Under the pieces are notes generated by a model, which did no database searches, had not been told where the DNA came from, and was given only the letters and a program-made list of their open reading frames with translations. 64,000 nt of DNA from contig BDDC01000047.1 of assembly GCA_001662425.1 (NCBI GenBank), positions 1 to 64,000 of the forward strand, in the 5' to 3' direction. The position numbers and the translations under genes were made by a program. This document shows positions 54,264 to 64,000 of the stretch, one piece after another (the stretch's first letter is position 1; each line of letters opens with the position of its first letter). This DNA is from Chlamydomonas sphaeroides. Its lineage: Eukaryota; Chlorophyta; Chlorophyceae; Chlamydomonadales; Chlamydomonadaceae.

Positions 54264-57050
54264 TCAGCCGTACTCAGACACAAGGAGCCGCTCGGCGCCA
54301 ACGCCCGCGGCGGCCTCAAGCTCTTTGCGTACCCGCTGCGCCAGCTCCATCAGCCTGTCCGCGGTCCCAGCTGGCTTGCTGGCCTCGTAGTAGAGGTCCA
54401 CGCGAGCCCTGAACTGGGGGAGGGCAAGTAAACATACGAGCGCGCCCTCCGCCCCCGGGGGCTCCATGAATTCGCCCTCGTCGTCGAACCAGTGGTCGGC
54501 ATCCAGTTCCAGCTGCTGCAGGTAGGGCAGCTGCGAGGACGCACGCACGCAGGAGGCTGCCGGTCAGGAGCTGTGGCACGCCGGTGGAACACAGCACGGA
54601 CCTGCCCCGGTGGAACACAGCATACAACTGATGCAGCAGACACACACCTGTGTCAAGTACACCAAGGCGCCGACGGGGTACGTCGTCGGCCCGGCGATGG
54701 TGAGGCTCTGCGCAACGCAAACAGGGAGGAGGGTTGCGCGTTGTTGGCACGTGGCAACTGGGCACCCGCTCGCGCCCCGCCAGCCCCAAGGCGCGTCCCT
54801 GGGTGTGTACGCAGCACCACCCACGCACCCGCAGGCTGGTAGCGTGCTGCGCAAGCGTGGAGATGTCCTGGTAGCTCAGTGCGACACCGTGGAGCTGCGG
54901 GCGCGCGGAGAAGCAGGAGACAGCGCAGGGCACAATTGCGCGCTGTGAGGGGCGCAGGGCCGTGGCTGCGGGCCCCGGACCAACCTGCAAGGACTTGGCG
55001 CCCATGCCCGCCAGCGCGGCCAGCCAGGGGCCGTGGTTGCGCTTGCAGGGGCCCACGGCCGCCGCGCCGCCGACGGGCCGCAGCAGCGGGCTCTCTCCCG
55101 AGAAGTTGACACCGAGGAGGTTGTCCGCCGCCGTAGACAGGCACTGGAGCAGGGGGGCCTGGACAGGGAGTACAGTACGAAAGTATGTCTGTCGTAAATG
55201 GAAAAGGGGCGTACCGGTACAGTAGGGAGCGTGCGGCCGTCACGGGACTCAAGAGGTAAGCATGCGTACGTGTGCCTGGCACCACGCCCCTGCCAAGCCT
55301 CGCCAAGCCTCACCTGAGCGACGCGCACCAGGGCAGCCTCGGTCTGCGGTAGCAGCGCGGCGTCAGGCCCCTGCACGCACTCGTCGTCCAGCAGGATGAC
55401 GATCATGACCTTGTCGAGCTTGGCGCCTGCGCGGTTCAGGTCGCGGCGCGGGCGCGTCGCTGTAGTGTCTGCTGCGCGGTGTCATGTGGCCCTGTCCTGC
55501 CGTAACCCAAGCGACGGAGGCCCTGCGCAGGCGCTTGGGCGTGCGCAAGCGGAACCCAGGCGTACAGCGGCACCACCGGCACGTGCCCCCAGCGAACCCC
55601 CCAACCGTGGTAACGCATACCATGGGGGGCTGGCAGCAGCCTGCCCAACATCGACATGGGCTGGCACGTCAGCGCCAGCTCCCGCAGCTTAGCGGGGAAT
55701 GCCCAGGGGCCAGCGGCATAAGGTGAGCCCTCCGAGGGCTCGCTGACCGCCCCAAGCCTGAGCAACGGCAGGCCCTGCAGCACCGCAAGGCCGCCGACGT
55801 CGAGCGTCATGCCTGGCGCCTTCAGGCTCGCCAGCTGGGGCATGCCGGCCAGCGCAGGGGCCGGCAGAGCTCCATCGTCGCTGCTGCCCAGATCCAGGTA
55901 CGTCAAGCTCGTGAGGCTGCCGAGTGCGACAGGCAGCAGGCCTGCCGGGCATGTGAGGCTGCACGGGTGCAGGGGGATGCAGAAGATGGCGTGGTGTGTG
56001 TGACATGTCACGAGGCTGAATCCGCGGCACAACGAGTCCCTTGCGGGCCCCGGGGCGGGGCCGGGAATGAAGCTCGGTAACGAAAGCGCCGCAGGTATGG
56101 CGTACGTGCGAGGGTCCAATGCGGTTTGCCACTAGCAATCCCCTAGGCCGTCACAACCCACTTGCCTGAGGGATGTGAGCTGCGTCATGTTGCCAAGCTG
56201 TCGTGCCGTGTTGTCGTCCAGACGAAGATGCATGTGTAGCTCGCGAAGGCAGATGGCGCACTGGATGCTGCTGGCCAGCGAAGGGAACAGCGCGGGCTCG
56301 ACGTCGCCGGCCGCGTGCGGGCCAAGGAGCTGGAGTGAGCTGAGACTTGGCAGCAGCGCGCCACCAGCGCCGGCGCTGCCGCCTGCCAGCAGCAGCTGCA
56401 GCGCCGACATCGCCTCGGGCTCTGCGTCCTCATCGTGGTCCACAGTCAGTTCGTCCAGGTTGGGAAAGGTTTCGCTGATGCGCTGGGCCGCGCCCGGCTC
56501 CTCGAGCAGGCTGCAGTTGAGTTGAAGCTGCTTGACGGGCAAAGGTCCCTCGAGACTCCGGGGCTTGCACTCTTGGAAGGGGCGAAGCAGGGCCAGCCTA
56601 GACAGGGCACGGGGCGAACAGCCCTGTCATAATGCGGCCTGTCACAGCGCCAACACGCCTGGGGTGGCAAGCGCGGGCCACAGAAGGTCCGGCAGGCGGG
56701 GGCTGGGTCCCAGCTGCGGCAGGTGGAGGTGGGGTAGCAAGGCCGCGGCAAACGTACCCGTTCTCGCGTTCCATGACGTCCAGGAACACCTTACGAGGCT
56801 GTGCACCGCGCAGCAAGAGGCCACGTAACGACGCTTTGACCTCTCTCAAGGGGAGCTGCACGTCCGGGCCGTGTTTCGAGGAGATGTAGTCGCGCGCCCA
56901 CAGCGAGTCCGTAATGCACCCATCAAACGCCTGTCTTGTAGCGTAGCATAGTTGCCGAATGGTAGTTGAGTCTTCTAGGGGCAGGCGAGCTAGCACCAGC
57001 GGCAGCAAGTCGTTGTCGGTGAGCAGCCGCGTAAAGTCGCTGGTCGCCAT
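54264..57050 (-). CDS. F-box-like leucine-rich-repeat protein
   Basis: Spliced minus-strand gene. Start ATG at 57050 and phase-checked exons 56758-57050 and 56166-56597; later exons run from about 55.95 kb to the stop at 54264. The N-terminus (LTDNDLLPLVLARLPLEDST, IRQLCYATRQAFDGCI) resembles an F-box helix triplet, which would dock to SKP1 in an SCF ubiquitin ligase. The rest has irregular leucine-rich repeats: LPVKQLQLNCSLLEEPG, FPNLDELTVDHDE, LPSLSSLQLLGPHA, LGSLTSLTYLDLGSS, LPLLRLGAVS, LRELALTCQPM, LHGVALSYQDISTLAQHATS and LPYLQQLELDADHWFDDEG. The C-terminal helix LMELAQRVRKELEAAAG ends the protein. The intron after 56166 begins with GC. The fold call rests on repeat pattern; the F-box itself is divergent, so a plain LRR protein is possible. 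Confidence 0.62.
56161..56165 (-). other. GC-AG intron donor in the F-box/LRR gene
   Basis: The exon ending at 56166 reads ...CTCAG and is followed by GCAAGT, the consensus for the minor GC-AG intron class. Using it gives phase 2, which joins in frame to the downstream exon beginning CCTCACATGCCC and restores a perfect repeat (LTSLSLTCPAGLLPVALGS). Using the GT donor four bases further on (GTGGGT) breaks the frame of that repeat. Confidence 0.6.
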
Positions 57051-57397
57051 CGCGTGATACAGGCGTTCATCCAAGCAATCTGTTATAGTTTGCTGCTCGG
57101 CAGGGCTGTCTATGGTTGGGAGCAGATGAGCAGTGTGCTGCGCGAGTGCGCGTGCGAATGCGAAATAGCAGCTTTGCACCCCGTTGAGCGGTGCTGAGCC
57201 GCATGCACGCTGCCGTCACACAGGGACAAGAGAAATGTATTGATGCCGGCATAACAGTTCCGCGTCGACTTGGCGCGCAACTCCCAGTCCCCCTCATACT
57301 AGCGCGCACAGACGCGACGCAGTATCCCAAGTGCTAGCAAAGGATGTTCAAGCTTCGCAATAGCCTTATCTGAATACGCCAGGAGGCTGGCGGCAAC
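57051..57397. promoter_or_regulatory. Bidirectional upstream region between F-box/LRR and zinc-finger genes
   Basis: 347 bp lie between the two divergent start codons. The minus-strand open frame upstream of 57050 continues to 57179, so an earlier start is possible and would shorten the space further. No clear promoter motif was identified. Confidence 0.45.
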
Positions 57398-60300
57398 ATG
57401 AACGAGGAGTTCCAAGCGCCGCTGTGCGGCGGGAAGTTACTCGCCCTGCTGCAGAAACAGGAGGCATCAGGCATACAGTGCGTACGCGTCCACGGCCGCA
57501 TGCCAGACCGCAGTCGCCTGGGGCGTGTTGGGGCCGTTTCAGTGTCGTGGGTGCCTCGCCGCGGTTGCCCCGCCACACCCTGCTCTGCTCTCCCCGTTTC
57601 TACCTCCAATCCCGCAGTGAGGTATACACCGCCCGTGAGCTGCGCCAGCTCGATAGGTACACCTTTGCTCACCTGAGCCCCAACGGTCTCGGCAAGCGGT
57701 ACAGCCAGCCAGAAGACTGCACGAAACGGGGCCACCCCGCAGACTGCAGCGCCTGCACGACCTGCCACTTCTGCAGGTGGGCACGCTGCTGGAGGGCCAG
57801 CCGATGCATCACCGGCAGCCTCAACAAGGCTCAACGCTGCGGCCGCCAAACAAGCCCGCGTGGGAACACCACTGCCCTTCGCGCCTGTCCGTCGCCTGTA
57901 GGCACAAGACCGACACGAGCAAGGCGCGCTGCAAGCTCTGCGCGCAGCAGTGGTGCGAGGCCTGCCTTGCTCGGCGCTTCGGCGAGGACGTGCACAAGGT
58001 CAGAGCTGGTCAGGGGTTGCCAGGGCGCTGGGCTACTGCAGTGCATGGCCGGCTTTTCTGGACCCGGTCGCACCACCACCGTCCACCGCCGTCCCTCGCT
58101 GCAACCAACCCCACAGCTCGGCGCCACCCCCTGGAAGTGCCCCGAGTGCCGCGGCATCTGCAACTGCAGCAGCCCCGGCTGCCTGCGGCACAGCCGCGGC
58201 CTGCAGCCCACGGGCGAGCTCAGCAGCGAGGCGCGCAGGCTGGGCTACCTTTCGGTGGGTGCGGGATGCAGGGCAGGGCAGGCAGGGCTGCGACACGGCT
58301 GGAGGCTCGGCTGCCTGTCATTGGGCAGGGGCGGGACAGGGCGGCGGAGACGGTTGAACGCAAGGGAGAACGAAACCAGGCCTGGCACCTCGCAAGGGGG
58401 CCTCGGGCGCCGAACCACACCCCTGCCGTCCCTGATTCTCCGCGACAGGTGGCGCACTACGTCGCGGCGGTATGCGAGCACCGCTATGGAGTCGCGCGCA
58501 GCGCCGAGCGCGAGCATCACAGCAGCAAGCGCCGGCGCACGGCCGGCGACGGCGTGCCCCGTGGCGAGCCAGCCGGCGGCCGCCCTGGCGCCGCAAGCCC
58601 AGCCGCAGAGGTGCCGGGCGTTGCCGGCGGCGTTGCCGACATGTCCAGCCCTCACCAGCCCTCGCCTGCTGCTGCCGGCGCGGCTGGCGACGACGAAGCT
58701 GCGGCGGAGGCAGCCCTGCTGGACGGCTCACCGGCGGGCGCGCAAGGCGGGCTGGAGGAGCTGCTTCTGGCGGACCAGGGCATCCGCAGGGGTGAGGCAC
58801 GGTGTCGGCAGTGGCGCGCCACGCATGCTGCGTCGCGCATCACAGTTGCGCACTGCTGCACCGACCCACATGGCCTGCTGGGGCCGCAGTCCTGGCGCAA
58901 CAGCACGCCCATCCGTTGCGTTGGCAGTCTAGACAGTGACCTAACCCCACTCCCACGCACCCGCCTGCCTGCCATGCCAGGCCTGTTCGATGGCGACGAC
59001 GACGGCGCAGCCCATTCGCAGGCCGGCTACGGTGCACAGCCGCCCGGTGCCGCCGGAGCAGCGGCCTGGGGCGGCGCCGCGGGGCTGTGGCCCCGTCACG
59101 ACGTGGGACCTGGTGCCGTTGAGCCCGTTGCCGGCGGGTGGCCGCTGGCGCCAGGGATGCAACAGCAACCGCCCGCCGGCGGGGCCCATGCAGCGCAGCC
59201 AGCTGGCGGCCACGTTGCAGCGTGGCCTGGCCGGCCCGACGGCAGCGCGACGGGCCAGCACGCCCAGGTTCAAGGTGCTGCCGCCGGCCCCGACGGCATG
59301 CTGTGGCGCCGCGACGCAGCCGCCGCGAGGAGCTTGCTGAACTCCTTTCTCGGCATCTCTGACGCGCCAGCCGCCAGCGGCGCGCCGCAGCCGCCAGCAG
59401 CCCCTGCTGTGGCGCATGTCGCAGCAGCCTGGCGGGGACCTGCCGTACCGCCGAGCGCCAGCCCGGGCGCCGCTGGCCCAAGCGGCGCCGGGGCCCCAGC
59501 CGCTGCGGCTGGTGGTGCGGGCGGCGCCGCTGCAGCTCTAGGTCGCGGCGTGTGCATCGGCTTCGGCATCACAGTCGGGGACACGGGGCAGCAGCCGCTG
59601 GCGCCGCCGCCACCGGGGCTCGCAGGACCAGGGGTTCAACCGCCGCAGCCCGAGCGCCGGCCCTCGGTCGGCGGCGGCGCAGCCCAGCTCGGCGGCGGCG
59701 GTGGCTTTATGCCGCCGGCTCCAGCCGCTGCGCTGCGCACCGCGGCAGCGGCGCCAGTCGCGGGGCCCTGGCCCACGCCCGGCTGGCCAGCACGCGCGAC
59801 CACGGGCCCCCTCGACCGCCTGATCTCTGGGGCCCAGCCGCCCAAGAGGCGTCGCCAGCCCGGCGAGGGCGGGGCTTACGCGCCGCTGCCCCGAAGCTAT
59901 ACCCGGCGCCCGTCAGGGGTTGGTCCCGCGCAGCAGCGCAACGGGCCGTCGGCAGGGCCGGAAGAGGTACAGGATACGTGCCCGCGCTATCAGCCAGGAC
60001 AGCAGCGGCAACCGCCGTCTGGCCAGCCGCCGCCGCCACCGCCGCCGCCACTGCCGCCGGCCGGGCAGCCGTCGGCCCCGCCGCAGCCGGGCCCTACGTC
60101 CCCCGGCGCCGGCGGGCCAGGCTCGCCGGCCCCCGCCGCGCCAGCGGGCCCGGACGCGGCCACCATGCCGCTGCCGACGGAGGTGGACCCCGACTCTGCG
60201 CCGTACGGCGAGCTGCTGCAGTCGCTGCGCGCTGCGGGGCGGGACCTGGTGCTGGCCGAGCGGGGCGGCGAGCCGGGCGCCGCGGAGGGCGCATGGCGGG

Positions 60301-63300
60301 GCGAATGGCTGGAGGTGGTGGCGACGGGGCTGTCCGAGGCACGGCAGCTGTTCTGGGAGCGCTCGGCGGTCAGCCGGCACGGCAGGCGTGCGGGTGCGTG
60401 GCCCCTGACCCGCATGCCGGCGGTCTGCGGCAGCGCTGGGCGCATGCGGTTGTGGTGCCGCCATGGGGCTGCTGCCTGGCGCAGCTGCGTGAGCTGAGCT
60501 GCCTTGACCCGTGCCGTACTCCCACCGCTGCTTGCCGCTCCCCGCTGCGTGGCGTAGGGGACCCCTGGGACCCCCAGCCGCCCATCGCCAACCACGCGCA
60601 GCTGCGCGCCGCGGTGCAGGTGCTGCTGCTGACCGCCACGGAGCTGCCGTACAGCGCGGGCGGCGGCGGGGTTGCTGCGGCGGACGCGGCCGAGTGGCTG
60701 CTGTGCCGCATCCCCTTTGTCGACTTCGATGGGTGAGGCTGGCGGCCCAGTGGCCGGGGCGCGATCTAGCGTCAACGGAGCAGCTAGACAGCTGTCCCCT
60801 CGGCATGGTGCATGTGCAAAAGGGATTTTGCTCGCAAGGAACAGTTGATTGTAGATGCCGACCGACTCGTTTTTCCGTTCACCTGCCCGCCCCGCACCCT
60901 CAGCTCTGACGCGGAAGCCCGGGCGGTGCTGGCCTCGGGCGCCCTGGAGCTGCTGAGGCTGGCGGCGGAGCGGTGCCGCGAGGAGGCCGGCTGGGAGCAG
61001 ACCGCGGCGGACTGCCGGACGGTGCTGCTGCGCTGGCTGCTGCGGCAGGCGGCGACGGTGCGGGAGCTGTCGGAGCTGGCGGAGGCACCCAACGCGATGC
61101 TGCCGAGGGTGTACGAGGTGTGTGTGGGCTGCGTGGGGAGGGCCAGGGTGCGCACCACTGTGCGTTGCTCTGCTACGGTGCAACGGTGTGGGCTTGAAGG
61201 GCCCTTGTTGAGACGACTGTGAATGGGGCTTGGGGGCTTGGAAGCTCACACGTCGCGCCTATGCCCGGTTTCGCAGAGCGGCGGCCTCCGCTGGCGCGAG
61301 GGCACCGGCGACGGAGCGCGGCGTGTGGAGCTGTCGCACGAGCTCGAGGCCCACGCCGCCCTCTTCAGCACGCTGTGCACCCGGCTGGCGGTGAGGGCTG
61401 GCTCCAGCGGTCCGTGTGTGCGCTGCCGATGGCACGTGACGCAACTAGGTTGCCAGGAGCACAGCTCGGCAGCAGCATTCTGCCAATGGCAGCCCAGTCA
61501 ACCCCGTCCCGCATTGATGGATGCCCCATGTACCCTTGGTGTCATCGTCTCTGGCCGCAGGCGCTAGTCCGCACGCCCGAGGGCCGGCCCCTCGCTGACG
61601 CGCTGCTCGATGGCACGGGCGCCGATACCGTCGTTCGGCAGCTGCTGTGCCCGGCCCCGCCCGCGCACGACCCCACGCGGCCCGCCAAGCTGACGCTGCT
61701 GCACGCCGCGACGCTGGCGCTGACGCCCGCCGCGGGCGCGTCCGCCTCCGAATGGAGCGTGGTCGGGGCTGGGCTCGCGAGCCGGGTGACGCAGTGCGGG
61801 CTGCTGGAGGCGGTGGACGGCCTCGTGCTGTGGGCCAAGGACGGCGGCGCTCGGCACGACCAGCTGCTGCTGGGGCCCGGGGCGGCCGAGCGGGCGGCAA
61901 GGGTGAGGCTCGGGTCTTTGGTGGTTGTGGGCGTTGGCTACTGTCCCGCCTGCGCTCTGACGCAGGGGACCGAAGCGGGACGGCCCGGCGGCCACTCGGT
62001 CGTGCCTCAAGCCTGGTCCTGCCCCCCACCGCCCTCCAGGAGTGCTGCGAGTACGCGGTGCCGCTGCTGGGCACGCTGTACGTGATGCAGCACGGCGCCG
62101 GCCTGCGGTGGTGCTGGGCCAACACGGAGCAGGACGTGGCGCGCCCGCTGCCGCACCTGAGCAAGGTGGGCGCGTGTGGGGGATGGACCACGGATCTCTG
62201 GGACGCCGTGGGCTGAATGGCAGGGAGCGTCCTCGAGCGCCCAGGGCCTTGCATGCCTGACGCTTCTCTCGCTGTCCCTGGCCGCAGCTGTGGGAGGCGG
62301 TCGCCAGCAGCCGCCTGCGCGGCATTGCGCTCTACCTGCTGGCCTCCGTGGCGAGGGGCCTGGCGCAGACGGGGCAGCACGAGCAGCTGGCGCAGGCGCT
62401 GCTGCCGTGTCGCGGCAGCTCACCGCAGCTTGGGATCCTCGGGGTAAGGGCGGCCAAGAGGGCGAAGCGTGTGCTGCGGAACCTGTTGCTGGATAGGCGC
62501 TGCTGCGCTCTCAGCGCGAACCCCTCCCGCTTGCGCTGGCTGGCTGCCCTGTACGTCCCACGCCCTCGACAGCGCTGACGCGTGCCGGACTTCGGCTGCC
62601 GCACTGCACCCCCAGGTCTGGGTGCGCGCCGCCCTGGATCCCGAACCCAGAAACCGTGGCGTGCTAGGGGCTCTCATGTACGAGCTGCTGCTGGGCTGCC
62701 AGACCGCGAGGCGGCTGCTCCTGCCGGGTTGGCCTCCCGTCGGCGGTGCCCAGGCTGAGGCTACCGGTAGTGGCGACGACGGGGTCGTCGTTGCGCAGGC
62801 CGAGGCGCTGGAGCAAGCCCTGGCGCAGGACGGCTCGGGCCGGCAGCGCGCGCAGCTGGTGGAGGCGCTGGTGGGCGCTGTCGTGGCGCATGGCCAGAGG
62901 GAGGTGGCGCATGACCTGCTGACCGGCATGGGGGCGGCGTGGGGGCCGTTGGCGCCTCAGCAGCCGGCCCTGGCCCAGACGGCGTTCGGCCAGCAGGCAC
63001 CGGACCCGCGCGCGCTGGAGGCAGCGCGGGCCACGCGCCGCGCCCGGGCGGCCGTGGCGCTGGCGGCGCTGGGGCCTTGGTGCGCCGCAGGGGGCCCACT
63101 CGCGCCGCAGCCCGTGGCCGGCGACGCTGCGGGCCCGCTGCGGCTGGCGGAGCGGATGATGGAGGGTGTTGCGGCTGACATCTACGCACTGAAGCGCTGG
63201 CCGGCAGCCGCGGCAGGTAGCTGATGGGAGGGGCTACTCAAGAGAAGGTTTCGTAGCTAGCTGGGAGCAGCGGAATGCGCACGGCCGCCATGCGATTAGC

Positions 63301-64000
63301 TGTCACCGTCCCCTGATAACCCCTACGCCCGACCGTCAGATGGCGGCAGCGCTCCGTCAGACGCCACCCTCGCGGCCCTCACCTGGGGCGAGCGGCTGTT
63401 CCTGGGCAGCAGCGCGGGCCTGCTGCCGGACCTGGTGCGGATGCTGGCGTCGGGCGCGAGCGTGCGGGCCGACCTGAGCGCAGGCCCGCAGCAGCAGACG
63501 CCCGCCTTGCAGAGGTGCGCCTGGGGCGTTAAAGCCGATTGTGGACTCAAGCCTCTTGATTGACCAAGCGGTCGCGTGGGTGTGGATAGCCCACGTGCAA
63601 TCCCGCTCCTCGCCAACCCTACCCCTCGCAGGTGCCTTTCGCTGCTATGCCTCCTCGCCGCGGAGGCGCCACAGGCCGGCGCCGCTGCGGCCGCCACGGG
63701 CGCCATCCTGCACCGCTTCCTCGCGGCCTCCCTGATGCAGCCCCTGGCGGCCGCCACCGCAGGGCTGCCCGCCGCAGCGGCGCCGGCACCGCCGCGTGGC
63801 AGCCCCGCCGACCACCTCGCCTGCCTGCTGCACCGCTGCCTCACCGCCGGCGTGCGGCCGCGCCTGGTGGCTGGGCTGGCGGCCAGGGCGCCCAAGGCGG
63901 CGCCCGTGCGCCACGGCACCAACGCGCTGGCCTGGCTGCGCTGCCTCCTGGCGCAAGACGCGATGCTGCAGCCGTGGCTGCTGGAGAGGTGCGGCCTGCG
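57398..64000 (+). CDS. CDCA7-type zf-4CXXC_R1 zinc-finger protein with long helical C-terminus, partial
   Basis: Fifteen phase-checked exons: 57398-57477, 57618-57776, 57902-57998, 58117-58254, 58449-58791, 58981-60393, 60558-60732, 60904-61117, 61277-61390, 61561-61902, 62040-62165, 62288-62443, 62616-63216, 63340-63514 and 63632-63988, then off the right edge (about 1,500 codons so far). After a short N-terminus (ARELRQLDRYTFAHLSPNG) comes the cysteine-rich zf-4CXXC_R1 domain: TCHFCRHKTDTSKARCKLCA, WCEACLARRFGEDVHK, WKCPECRGICNCSSPGCLRH and GLQPTGEL. In animals and plants this domain defines CDCA7, which recruits the HELLS/DDM1 remodeler and supports DNA methylation. A nuclear-localisation-like KRRR, a long Pro/Ala/Gly-rich linker (58.5-60.1 kb), and then about 800 residues of Ala/Leu-rich helices (ALLRWLLRQAAT, LVEALVGAVVAHGQREVAHD, HRCLTAGVRPRLVAGLA) suggesting an armadillo/HEAT-like array. 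The tail is unrelated to known CDCA7 proteins as far as can be seen. Confidence 0.75.

Noticed and set aside
63217..63224. Stop codon TGA at 63222-63224 as the end of the zinc-finger gene
   Set aside because: A donor at 63217 joins in phase to an exon at 63340 with clearly coding sequence (TLAALTWGERLFLGSSAG), so the gene is more likely to continue; an alternative transcript ending here is possible.
1..64000. CRISPR arrays, tRNA or rRNA genes, insertion sequences
   Set aside because: No spacer-repeat array, cloverleaf-like sequence, rRNA segment or transposase-like exon was seen. The repeats present are short microsatellites.

Overview
The window is nuclear DNA of a green alga, most likely a chlamydomonad or volvocine chlorophyte. 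The evidence is very high GC, many short GT-AG introns, alanine/glycine-rich low-complexity insertions inside conserved domains, TGTAA-type polyadenylation candidates, and the gene families present. No prokaryotic operon structure, tRNA, rRNA or CRISPR array was seen. Species is not resolved. One run of Ns (10167-10532) is an assembly gap.

Layout from left to right. (1) 1-4940, minus: the middle of a GAF-like multidomain gene that runs off the left edge. (2) 4941-7502: mostly non-coding, with one orphan exon-like block near 5.74-6.07 kb. (3) 7503-8838, minus: a DUF3700 / class-II glutamine-amidotransferase-like (aluminium-induced type) gene. (4) 9869-14012, plus: a HARE-HTH domain gene (ASXL/HB1 type) interrupted by the gap. 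(5) 14866-48190, minus: one giant VPS13-family bridge-like lipid transfer gene, about 33 kb, which dominates the window. (6) 48586-52394, plus: an organellar RNA-binding-type RAP-domain protein, head to head with VPS13. (7) 54264-57050, minus: an F-box-like/leucine-rich-repeat gene. (8) 57398-64000, plus: a CDCA7-type zf-4CXXC_R1 zinc-finger gene with a very long helical C-terminal region, running off the right edge.

The VPS13 gene is the most unusual object. It carries a chorein-like N-terminus, all six VAB (adaptor-binding) repeats with their asparagines, a C-terminal ATG2/VPS13-type region and a PH-like end. It differs from textbook VPS13 in three ways: it opens with a predicted membrane anchor, its VAB domain is split between repeats 3 and 4 by a very large mostly disordered insertion flanked by amphipathic segments, and it has a C2-like insertion near the C-terminus.

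Two genes (HARE-HTH and CDCA7-type zinc finger) belong to families tied to chromatin and DNA methylation. The others are unrelated neighbours. Two gene pairs are divergent with short shared upstream regions (48191-48585 and 57051-57397). Exon boundaries were read by eye from splice consensus and reading-frame continuity; boundaries given exactly were phase-checked, while those given as 'about' were not.
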